DNA from: Smithellaceae bacterium
Lineage (GTDB): Bacteria; Desulfobacterota; Syntrophia; Syntrophales; Smithellaceae
Length of the DNA: 6,403 bases
Direction: 5' to 3'
Assembly: GCA_028704195.1 (NCBI GenBank)
Contig: JAQVLL010000123.1
Location: 1-6,403, forward strand
The position numbers were made by a program, and so were the translations under genes. Below are positions 1 to 6,305 of the stretch, piece by piece (positions within the stretch are counted from its first letter, which is position 1; each line of letters starts with the position of its first letter). The notes beneath the pieces were generated by a model, which saw only the letters and a list, made by a program, of their open reading frames with translations, ran no database searches and was not told the DNA's origin.

Positions 1-116
1 AATACGGGTTTTTGCGTTGCCTGCGCGAGGAATATAACCGTGGCGATTTCCCGCGAAGGGATGTATCCGGCCTTCGTCAGCCTCGTTTCAACATCTGCAA
101 CACTCTGATACGACAT
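1..116 (-). CDS. MoxR-like AAA+ ATPase, N-terminal fragment (runs off the left edge)
   Basis: Read leftwards from an ATG at 116-114, this gives 38 codons beginning MSYQSVADVETRLTKAGY and ending ...AQATQKPV at the window edge. The pattern of a short N-terminal helix, a 'GY(I) xx R xx AT xx FLA' stretch and then 'KPV' is how MoxR/CoxD-type AAA+ ATPases begin, just before their Walker A loop, which would lie outside the window. A Shine-Dalgarno-like AAAGGA lies about 11 nt upstream; an ATG seven bases further upstream meets a stop after two codons, so 116 is the only sensible start. MoxR ATPases are cytoplasmic chaperone-like enzymes, often paired with VWA-domain (CoxE-like) proteins that insert metals or mature enzyme complexes. 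Such a partner cannot be checked here. The assignment rests on 38 residues without the nucleotide-binding motifs, so it is probable rather than certain. Confidence 0.65.
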   Translation of the reverse strand, partial: MSYQSVADVETRLTKAGYIPSREIATVIFLAQATQKPV

Positions 117-355
117 CAGTCCATTAATCCTTTCTAATATTTATCCAATGATAAAAGTATGACAATTTGTCCCGCAGTGTATGGAATCGTCCTGCGGCTG
201 ATTCCAATCTTTTACCGGAATCGAAAAGCAGGAAAGGAATCATCAAGGGTTTGCTTCCGGCATTGGATTCCCATATTTCCTTTCCGATTTTTTCGTTCTT
301 GACTTTTTTTTGCCGGAGAATCATATAACAAACGTTACATAATCGCCTCACACCT
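117..355 (-). other. Long 5' leader of the MoxR-like gene, rich in inverted repeats
   Basis: This stretch lies between the predicted leftward start site and the MoxR-like ATG. Several perfect inverted repeats are visible: TGGAATC (182-188) with GATTCCA (200-206); CCGCAG (172-177) with CTGCGG (192-197), whose second arm lies in the loop of the first hairpin; CCGGAA (215-220) with TTCCGG (255-260); and GGAAAGGAA (231-239) with TTCCTTTCC (277-285). Some cannot form at the same time. I do not recognise a known riboswitch, and there is no U-run on this strand that would make an intrinsic terminator. A 75-codon reading frame (351 to 124, GTG start, no ribosome site) crosses it and ends 8 nt before the MoxR-like start codon; I do not call it a gene. 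Confidence 0.35.
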
Positions 356-361
356 TTATGC

Positions 362-391
362 CTTATATTGGCAAGGGGTTTCTTTTGTCAA
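362..391 (-). promoter_or_regulatory. Sigma70-type promoter for the leftward MoxR-like gene
   Basis: On the minus strand there is a perfect -35 box TTGACA (391-386), an 18-bp spacer and a -10 box TATAAG (367-362, five of six consensus bases); shifting by one base gives ATATAA with a 17-bp spacer. Transcription would begin near 355, leaving a leader of about 240 nt before the ATG at 116. No experimental start is known; the call is by consensus only. Confidence 0.6.
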
Positions 392-449
392 CATAATAAG
401 AAGTGAAAACGTTTATCATATGAATATCGTTGGAATGAAAAAAGAACGT

Positions 450-479
450 TTGACTTCACAAAAAACAATGTGCTATCAG
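450..479 (+). promoter_or_regulatory. Candidate promoter for the decarboxylase beta-gamma genes
   Basis: TTGACT (450-455, five of six bases of the -35 consensus) is followed after 18 bp by TATCAG (474-479, four of six), which is preceded by TG one base upstream (extended -10 form, 471-472). A start near 486 would leave a leader of about 57 nt before the ATG at 543. The -35 box overlaps one copy of the AACGTT motif at 445-450 by one base. The -10 is imperfect, so this is a reasonable but unproven call. Confidence 0.45.
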
Positions 480-528
480 CGTAAAATTTTATCGAACCGG
501 AAATGCCGCATTATATTCTTAATATCAT

Positions 529-534
529 AAGGAG
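529..534 (+). promoter_or_regulatory. Ribosome binding site of the beta subunit gene
   Basis: AAGGAG lies 8 nt before the ATG at 543. It fixes this start over the overlapping reading frame that begins at 503, which has no such site. Confidence 0.8.
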
Positions 535-542
535 AATCATCA

Positions 543-1796
543 ATGACGTGGGATGCTGTTGCCAATATATTTCAGGGTGTTACAACCTTAGTGAATTCTT
601 TTTCACAAGATCCCAAAATGGCCTTTGCCAGAATCGGACTGATCCTGCTGGGGTTCTTGCTGATCTACATGGGGAAAAAGGGGTATCTGGAAGCCTTGCT
701 GATGATTCCCATGGGTCTGGGCATGGCAACGGTGAATGCCGCCATCATGTTTTTTGATCCACTGAATCTGCATGGTGGAGTGGGGACGTTTTTCGTGGAA
801 GCCCAGGCGGGCGCCACGGTTGATGCGGTAAAAAATGCCGCGGAGATTATCACGGTTCTGCAGATTAACTGGCTTCAGCCGATCTATACGATGACGTTCA
901 GTAACGGTCTGATCGCCTGTTTGATCTTTATGGGTATTGGTGCTTTGCTGGATGTCGGCTATGTGATGGCCAGACCCTTTCAGAGCATGTTCATCGCCGT
1001 CTGTGCAGAGCTGGGAACCATCATTACTTTCCCCGTTGCCCAGCTTTTTGGTTATACGCCTCAACAGGCAGCTGCGATTTCCATCGTCGGAGGAGCCGAC
1101 GGTCCCATGGTTCTGTTTACTTCACTTCGTCTGGCTCCGGAACTTTTTGTCCCCATTGCCATTATTGCTTATCTTTACCTGGGATTTGCCTACGGCGGAT
1201 ATCCATACCTAATTCGGGCGATGGTGCCAAAGAAACTGTTGGCCATCAAACCACCGCCGCCGAAAAAGAAAAGAGACATTACCTCCGGAGAAAAAATGCT
1301 TTTTGCAGTGGTTGCCTGCGTTTTCCTCTCCTTTCTTCTTCCGGTTGCGGCTCCGCTGATTTTTTCGCTGTTCTTCGGTGTGGTGATCCGGGAGTCCGGT
1401 ATTAAGGAATTTATTAACCTTCTACAGGGGCCCATTCTTTACGGTTCGACGATGTTTCTGGGATTGATGCTGGGCGTTTTATGTGACGTCAATACGATTA
1501 TGGATCCAAAGGTATTGCCTCTGCTTTTGCTGGGTATGCTCGCGCTTTTGATTTCTGGTATTGGCGGCATTCTTGGCGGTTACCTGCTGTATTTTATAAC
1601 GCGCGGCAAATTCAACCCGGCAATAGGTATTGCCGGTGTCAGTTGCACGCCCACGACGTCCAAGGTGGCGCAAAAGGTTGTTTCGAAAGTGAATCGCACC
1701 GCCATTATTTTGCCGGATGCATTGGGCGCCAATGTCAGCGGCGTCATCACCACGGCGATTATCTCCGGTATTTTCTGCAGCCTTTTGGCTAAATAA
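543..1796 (+). CDS. Sodium-translocating decarboxylase, beta subunit (OadB/GcdB/MmdB family)
   Basis: This 417-residue polytopic membrane protein is the Na+-pumping beta subunit of biotin-dependent decarboxylases (oxaloacetate, glutaconyl-CoA or methylmalonyl-CoA). In these complexes the carboxyl group moves from the alpha subunit to a biotin carrier, and the beta subunit couples its release as CO2 to Na+ export across the inner membrane. The hallmark SIVGGADGP is at residues 180-188; D186 matches the Asp of OadB that is essential for Na+ and proton handling (D203 in Klebsiella). A second conserved block, LGANVSGVI (394-402), and an AGVS-C-PTTSKVAQK block (364-378) are also family features. 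Hydrophobic segments lie near residues 28-43, 48-71, 114-142, 148-170, 197-220, 252-282, 297-315, 324-351 and 387-415. A basic loop with four prolines (237-240) joins two of them. Residues about 71-113 are an insertion relative to Klebsiella-type OadB. The sequence alone does not settle which substrate is used. No alpha or biotin carrier gene is adjacent; the small gene at 1812 follows 15 nt downstream. Confidence 0.9.
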   Translation: MTWDAVANIFQGVTTLVNSFSQDPKMAFARIGLILLGFLLIYMGKKGYLEALLMIPMGLGMATVNAAIMFFDPLNLHGGVGTFFVEAQAGATVDAVKNAAEIITVLQINWLQPIYTMTFSNGLIACLIFMGIGALLDVGYVMARPFQSMFIAVCAELGTIITFPVAQLFGYTPQQAAAISIVGGADGPMVLFTSLRLAPELFVPIAIIAYLYLGFAYGGYPYLIRAMVPKKLLAIKPPPPKKKRDITSGEKMLFAVVACVFLSFLLPVAAPLIFSLFFGVVIRESGIKEFINLLQGPILYGSTMFLGLMLGVLCDVNTIMDPKVLPLLLLGMLALLISGIGGILGGYLLYFITRGKFNPAIGIAGVSCTPTTSKVAQKVVSKVNRTAIILPDALGANVSGVITTAIISGIFCSLLAK

Positions 1797-1798
1797 CG

Positions 1799-1804
1799 AA
1801 GGAG
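1799..1804 (+). promoter_or_regulatory. Ribosome binding site of the 41-residue gene
   Basis: AAGGAG (within GAAGGAGAT) begins two bases after the beta subunit stop and lies 7 nt before the ATG at 1812. Its near-perfect form and spacing are the main reason to accept the very short reading frame behind it as a real gene. Confidence 0.75.
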
Positions 1805-1811
1805 ATCCGAT

Positions 1812-1937
1812 ATGAACGGATGGAATGAATCTTTATTGACTTACGGATTGACGGTAGTCATATCCTTCAGTGTTGCCTGCATCATTCAGTTGATTGTTGT
1901 GCTGCTGGAGAAATTTTCTGGAAAAAAGAAAAGTTAG
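1812..1937 (+). CDS. Small single-helix membrane protein, probable minimal gamma (OadG-like) subunit
   Basis: This 41-codon frame starts MNGWNESLLTYGLTVVISFS and ends EKFSGKKKS. It has a short polar N-terminus, one hydrophobic segment at about residues 12-32 and a lysine-rich tail, fitting a single membrane helix with the tail in the cytoplasm. It is 15 nt behind the beta subunit gene with a strong ribosome site, so the two are almost surely co-transcribed and co-translated. Gamma subunits of Na+ decarboxylases (OadG, MmdD, GcdD) are small proteins with one N-terminal helix that hold the complex together. OadG is roughly twice as long and has a soluble, metal-binding C-terminal part, which is absent here. 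Naming it gamma-like is inference from position, size and topology, since 41 residues are too few for a firm family match. The alternative is an unrelated small membrane protein stabilising the beta subunit. Confidence 0.7.
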   Translation: MNGWNESLLTYGLTVVISFSVACIIQLIVVLLEKFSGKKKS

Positions 1938-1939
1938 CA

Positions 1940-1972
1940 TTTCCTGGGAGTCTTTTTGTGTCCCAACGGAAA
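1940..1972 (+). terminator. Stem-loop after the beta-gamma pair (weak or partial terminator, or mRNA 3' structure)
   Basis: TTTCCTGGGA (1940-1949) pairs with TCCCA (1961-1965) and GGAAA (1968-1972), giving ten base pairs with a two-base bulge (AC) and an 11-base loop that contains five T's. There is no T-run after the stem, so it is not a classic intrinsic terminator. It may stabilise the upstream message or lower read-through into the long gene at 2039. Confidence 0.35.
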
Positions 1973-1987
1973 ATCGGAATTACGGCC

Positions 1988-2016
1988 TTGAAATCCGGCT
2001 GGAATTCTGATTAATC
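1988..2016 (+). promoter_or_regulatory. Possible weak promoter for the 1412-residue protein gene
   Basis: TTGAAA (1988-1993, five of six -35 bases) is followed by ATTAAT (2010-2015, four of six -10 bases) at 16 bp; the next register, TTAATC at 17 bp, is poorer. The leader to the ATG at 2039 would be under 20 nt. It is listed because the only other route is read-through from the genes upstream. I would not rely on it. Confidence 0.2.
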
Positions 2017-2025
2017 TGCCACGTG

Positions 2026-2030
2026 AAGGA
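2026..2030 (+). promoter_or_regulatory. Ribosome binding site of the 1412-residue protein gene
   Basis: AAGGA lies 8 nt before the ATG at 2039, supporting that start. Confidence 0.7.
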
Positions 2031-2038
2031 ATTTTCAT

Positions 2039-5000
2039 ATGGCAACAAAATCAAAACCTGTCGAAAAGAGTAATCCATGGGTTTCGTCAGCGCTGAAGGT
2101 CAATCTGGAAAGGACGGCCATGGATGTCCGGATTCCAGAGCAATACATGCCGCTTTTACAGATCGTCCGGGACCACTACGGTCTGCAGAAAAAAACCCGC
2201 GAGATGCTGACGGAGCTCAATCATCCTTATGTAAACTGGGATTACGTCCTGAAGGAACTCAAGTCTATCTCCATCGGTGATTTTTATATTTATAATAATC
2301 ACCCGGAGGGCCTGTCCGCTTTATCCATTCTATTGACGATTTATTTTGATGTCCTGAAATCCTCCGCGTCCGATGATGTAAAAGACAGCGCCATTCATTA
2401 TCTTTTCGATTACGCGGACGCGATCATCATGCAGAGCAATGAATTTCTGGAAAGAAACCTGTCTTTATTTCCGGGATTCATCAATTCACTGATGGAAATT
2501 GCCGACGCGGAATCGGATCTGTTTAAAAAATGCTCATCTTACCTGAAAAGAATCATTCGTGGCGTTATGGAAAAGAAAGTCAATCTTTCCACGCCGTCTT
2601 TCGATCTGCTGCTCTACAAGATGTTCAGGGCGACCTACTCGTTCTGGCTGACCCAGCCCGATCCCGCCTTATGGCTTATCGTGGAACGCGGTACCGGCGC
2701 AACGTTCGAGGAGAGGACCTATCTTGAGCTGGTGGAGCCGCTCAGTCATTACCATTTTAGCAAACTGATCATGCAGGTCGAAGAGCTTTGTCCCCGGGAT
2801 GGCGAGAAGGCCGGTGCGCACATGGAAGGGTTTTTATCGCTGCCGGATTATTTCCAGATTATCGACGGCTACCTGCATGTGGCGGACCAGCTGGAGAAAT
2901 CCCAGGTGTATCAGGGCCATCACCTGGTGAAACTGGATTTTCTTTTCGGTGTCATGTCTGTCCCGGGACTCAAGGATATCCATGTCAGCGCCATGCGGGA
3001 AATCAATTATTCGCTGAAGATGGTTTTTCAGGAGGAAAAGAAGGAAAGACTGGATGATTTTGTCCGCAGGATTTTCACGTTTTTAAAAAAGAATACATCG
3101 CAAAATGAATTCCGCGGCGCGGGCATCGACTGCATTATCACCACGGGCAGGGAAGTTTTCGCGCAAAATAATCACCCGCTGGTGGAGACGTTTATTGACG
3201 AGTTGATCGCCTACGGATTTGAATATCCGGAAATCCGCGGTTCGACGACAGAATGGCAGGTGCAGGTCAACCCAGAACATGTTAGAACCATCCGTGCGTG
3301 GCTGGAAATTATTGCCATGAAGCCGCGCTGGACGAAGAGATTGATCTCCGCCCTGATCGTCAATCTGAAAATCGGCGGGGTTTTTATTCGCGACACGGAT
3401 TTGATCCAGCGGGATATTTCCAGGCTTCTCAACACGGATATCGCGCCGGCGTTCAACCTGATCAAACAGCTTTTGCGCATTTTCCCCGTGTATTTCAGCG
3501 AAATCGGTGCGGAAGGTGAATTGCGGGACATCACCACCCGTGTAGATGAAATTTCCTTCCGCAAAGACTGCCTGATTGATTTTTTCAGAAAGCAATCCCA
3601 TGTCGAAAGTAACAGTATGCTGGTCGAGTTTACCGAGCATATCTTTCAGTACTGGTTTTCCGGTGACAAAAAATTTATCCGCAGTCACATTCCGGATGAA
3701 GTGTTTGACCAGGTACAAAATTCCGGGGAATACTTTGACGGCATGCATCACGCCTTCGTGCTGCTTTTTCCGAAGGTCGGCAATGACCCGAGAAAATTCC
3801 TGGAATGGGACAATGGAAAGATTGCCGGGGAGATTCAGCAAATCAACGATCTTTCAGACGTGGATCGGGAGCGCGTGTCGCTGATGATCCGTATCTATCA
3901 GTTGATCCATAAAAAATATTATCCTCAGTATCATGATTTGCTCAAAGACCTGGAAGCCGTCAATGTTTTTGCCGGGCAGGACATTTCGTCGCTGAGACGG
4001 TCGCTGAAAACGAAAAATTATTACCGCAGCCTGGTACTGATTCTGAAATTTCTGGCCGTGCTGAAAGCCAGGGTGCTTTCGGAAAAGAAAACCCAGTCCT
4101 TTGAAAATATCTATCATAAACGGCATATTGCCGCGGGCATTCCGTCCATGTACGGGACCTATCACGAGGAAAAATTTGACGCGATGGGTATCATCCTGCG
4201 CCTGGAGAGCCTGGGCGGCATGCTGTTTGAGGAGCTGATTCAATCCCTGAATCTGAAGTTTATCACCAAGCGTACGATTGTCAGAGTTCACACCTATCTG
4301 TGGCTTTATCTCTCCGCGCTGGAGCTGGAGGGAATTTCCACGGAAGGGTTGGTGGCCAAGGTGAAATATGTCACAAGCGCACTGCCCATCAAACAATTTA
4401 CCGCCGAGCAGTACCTGGATATTTTCCGGTTCATTTCCAAGGGCATTCAGGATGTGATTCGCGATTACTATATCGACGCCCACAGTGTTAATCTGCCGGT
4501 GATCGTCCGTCAGATCAAGATGCCCAAGCAGGATGCCGGCGTGAAAAGCGAACCGATCCGGAGCGATGAACTGGTTTATCAGGAATCAGAGAGTTTTATT
4601 CGCAGCATGATTTCGTCTGCTTTCGGCTTGCAGGTGCTGGACAACTTCGTTCACGCGGTCATTAAAACACTCACCGCGGAACTGGAAAAATTCAAGGACA
4701 ACAAGAGAATTCTCAATCTGCTGATGGATTACAATCCTGAACTGGCGGTCTCCTCCATTTACGCCAAAAACGCCAAAATGGATAATCAGATCCTTCTGGG
4801 GAATAAAGGCTATTTTCTCAAAAAACTGGTCTCGTTTGGCTTCCCGGTGCCGCCGGGGTTCATCATTACCACGGAAGTTTTCCGTGGATATGATGCTGTT
4901 TACGGCTATAAGTATATTTTCCGCGACCTGGTCGACCGCATCAATAAACAAATTTCCGAGCTGGAAAGAAAAACAGGCCGAAAGTTCGGCGATCGCAGCA

Positions 5001-6277
5001 ACCCGCTGCTTTTATCGGTTCGGAGCGGAGCCTCGGTTTCTCTGCCGGGAATGATGCGCTCTTTCCTGAATGTCGGCATCAACGCGTCCATCGCGGAAAG
5101 CCTGGGAGGAAGAAAAGACTTCCAGTGGGCGGCGTGGGATTCCTACCGCCGCTTCCTTCAGACCTGGGGCATGTTCCACGGGCTGAGCCGGGACTTTTTT
5201 GATGCCATTATGGAAGGCTTCAAACAGAGACATGGTGTGGAGAGAAAAATTCAGTTTCCGCCTGAACTGATGAAGGCAATCGCGCAGGCTTACAAAAAGG
5301 GCATTCAGGATAACGGCATTCCGCTGGCGGATGATCCGATGCGGCAGTTGCGCCATGCTATCTTACAGGTTTTTGATTCCTGGTATTCCGAACAGGCTAA
5401 AATTTACCGGCATCAAATGCGCTTGTCCGATGAATGGGGCACCGCTGTAATCGTGCAGGCGATGGTTTTCGGCAATCTCCATGAAAGATCCGGTTCGGGT
5501 GTGATTTTTACCCGCGACCCGAAAAGCGCATCCTCCGACGTGACGCTTTACGGCGATTTTATTTTTGGGGTCCAGGGAGATGACATCGTTTCCGGCCTCG
5601 TCGAAACGTTTCCCATTTCCGAAAAACAGCGGATTACCGAACATCGGCATACCGATATTTCGCTTGAGGTTACGTTTCCGGATATTTATGCCGAGCTGGT
5701 CAAGATCGCGGAAATCATGATTTACGAAAAAGGCCTCAATCACCAGGAAATAGAATTTACATTTGAAGGTCCCCGAAAAGAGCAGTTATTTACCCTGCAG
5801 ACCCGGGACATGGATCAGGTGAAAACCAAGACCCTCAGGCGCTTTAAAGACACCCCATTGCTGTCGGCGTCCCTGCTGGGAACGGGGATTGGTGTGAGCG
5901 GTGGCGCGCTTTGCGGCAAGGCGGTTTATTCCGAAGAGGATATTAAACGGTTCCGCGAAAAGGAGCCGAAAACATCTTTGATCCTGGTGCGTCCCGATAC
6001 GGTGCCTGATGATGTCGGCGTCCTGCTGCAGGTGGAGGGGTTGCTGACCGCCAAGGGCGGCGCGACGTCCCACGCCGCCGTGACGATTCCGCAACTCAGC
6101 AAGGTCGGTGTTGTCGGGCTGGGGAAACTAAAGGTTTACGAATCGGAAGGCTATGCCACGATAGAAGGGCAAACGATCAAAACGGGAGATTTTATCTGCA
6201 TTGACGGCTGGAGCGGTGTCCTCTATCTGGGAAAGCATGAAAGGGAAACGGAAAAGTATTATTCGATTACCCTGTAG
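2039..6277 (+). CDS. PPDK-like PEP/pyruvate-binding ATP-grasp and phosphohistidine protein with a long unassigned N-terminal region
   Basis: This is a 1412-residue cytoplasmic protein without signal peptide or membrane helices. Residues about 918-1258 are a pyruvate phosphate dikinase (PPDK)-type ATP-grasp domain: GNKG with K923, SVRSGA with R995, 'LPGMM', 'DEWGTAVIVQAMVFGN', TRDP (1158-1161), QGDDIVSG (1179-1186), QEIEFTFE with E1239, and LQTR with Q1254 and R1256. By alignment from memory these match K22, R92, E323, Q335 and R337 of Clostridium symbiosum PPDK; D321 is a Glu here (E1237). Residues about 1282-1400 are the swivelling domain with AKGGATSHAAV and the phosphorylated histidine at H1345. 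The chain ends about 12 residues after the 'DGWSGVLYLG' close of that domain, so the PEP-binding TIM barrel of PPDK and PEP synthase is missing. Residues 1 to about 825 are helical by eye and match nothing I know. They carry a striking block at 701-723 (MYGTY...KFDAMG...RLE), then a polar linker near 825-845. The predicted chemistry is ATP-driven phosphorylation of H1345; the acceptor is unknown. No frameshift is seen. PPDK itself is excluded by the missing barrel. Confidence 0.85.
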   Translation: MATKSKPVEKSNPWVSSALKVNLERTAMDVRIPEQYMPLLQIVRDHYGLQKKTREMLTELNHPYVNWDYVLKELKSISIGDFYIYNNHPEGLSALSILLTIYFDVLKSSASDDVKDSAIHYLFDYADAIIMQSNEFLERNLSLFPGFINSLMEIADAESDLFKKCSSYLKRIIRGVMEKKVNLSTPSFDLLLYKMFRATYSFWLTQPDPALWLIVERGTGATFEERTYLELVEPLSHYHFSKLIMQVEELCPRDGEKAGAHMEGFLSLPDYFQIIDGYLHVADQLEKSQVYQGHHLVKLDFLFGVMSVPGLKDIHVSAMREINYSLKMVFQEEKKERLDDFVRRIFTFLKKNTSQNEFRGAGIDCIITTGREVFAQNNHPLVETFIDELIAYGFEYPEIRGSTTEWQVQVNPEHVRTIRAWLEIIAMKPRWTKRLISALIVNLKIGGVFIRDTDLIQRDISRLLNTDIAPAFNLIKQLLRIFPVYFSEIGAEGELRDITTRVDEISFRKDCLIDFFRKQSHVESNSMLVEFTEHIFQYWFSGDKKFIRSHIPDEVFDQVQNSGEYFDGMHHAFVLLFPKVGNDPRKFLEWDNGKIAGEIQQINDLSDVDRERVSLMIRIYQLIHKKYYPQYHDLLKDLEAVNVFAGQDISSLRRSLKTKNYYRSLVLILKFLAVLKARVLSEKKTQSFENIYHKRHIAAGIPSMYGTYHEEKFDAMGIILRLESLGGMLFEELIQSLNLKFITKRTIVRVHTYLWLYLSALELEGISTEGLVAKVKYVTSALPIKQFTAEQYLDIFRFISKGIQDVIRDYYIDAHSVNLPVIVRQIKMPKQDAGVKSEPIRSDELVYQESESFIRSMISSAFGLQVLDNFVHAVIKTLTAELEKFKDNKRILNLLMDYNPELAVSSIYAKNAKMDNQILLGNKGYFLKKLVSFGFPVPPGFIITTEVFRGYDAVYGYKYIFRDLVDRINKQISELERKTGRKFGDRSNPLLLSVRSGASVSLPGMMRSFLNVGINASIAESLGGRKDFQWAAWDSYRRFLQTWGMFHGLSRDFFDAIMEGFKQRHGVERKIQFPPELMKAIAQAYKKGIQDNGIPLADDPMRQLRHAILQVFDSWYSEQAKIYRHQMRLSDEWGTAVIVQAMVFGNLHERSGSGVIFTRDPKSASSDVTLYGDFIFGVQGDDIVSGLVETFPISEKQRITEHRHTDISLEVTFPDIYAELVKIAEIMIYEKGLNHQEIEFTFEGPRKEQLFTLQTRDMDQVKTKTLRRFKDTPLLSASLLGTGIGVSGGALCGKAVYSEEDIKRFREKEPKTSLILVRPDTVPDDVGVLLQVEGLLTAKGGATSHAAVTIPQLSKVGVVGLGKLKVYESEGYATIEGQTIKTGDFICIDGWSGVLYLGKHERETEKYYSITL

Positions 6278-6305
6278 CGTGTTTTCAGGCAGTCTTTATC
6301 TTTTA

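Noticed and set aside
117..355. Known riboswitch or T-box in the leftward leader
   Set aside because: I could not match the conserved core of any class I know, and there is no terminator hairpin with U-run on that strand.
416..423. Palindrome TCATATGA between the divergent promoters
   Set aside because: Only 8 bp, with flanks that do not continue the symmetry; too short to call an operator.
503..757. 84-codon plus-strand frame starting before the beta subunit gene
   Set aside because: It overlaps the beta subunit gene in another frame, has no ribosome site, and its product has no membrane or family features; the frame at 543 has both a strong site and a clear family match.
603..1064. 153-codon minus-strand frame opposite the beta subunit gene
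   Set aside because: The product is polar and low in structure with no motif, as expected from the complement of a hydrophobic membrane protein gene.
3083..3841. 252-codon minus-strand frame opposite the long gene
   Set aside because: It lies wholly antisense to the 1412-residue gene, shows no recognisable motif, and is explained by the codon bias of the sense frame. The same holds for the antisense frame at 3854-4483.
2039..6277. Calling the long protein PPDK, PEP synthase or rifampin phosphotransferase outright
   Set aside because: PPDK and PEP synthase need the C-terminal PEP/pyruvate barrel, which is absent. Rifampin phosphotransferase has its drug-binding domain between ATP-grasp and histidine domains, whereas here those two are joined by only about 25 residues.
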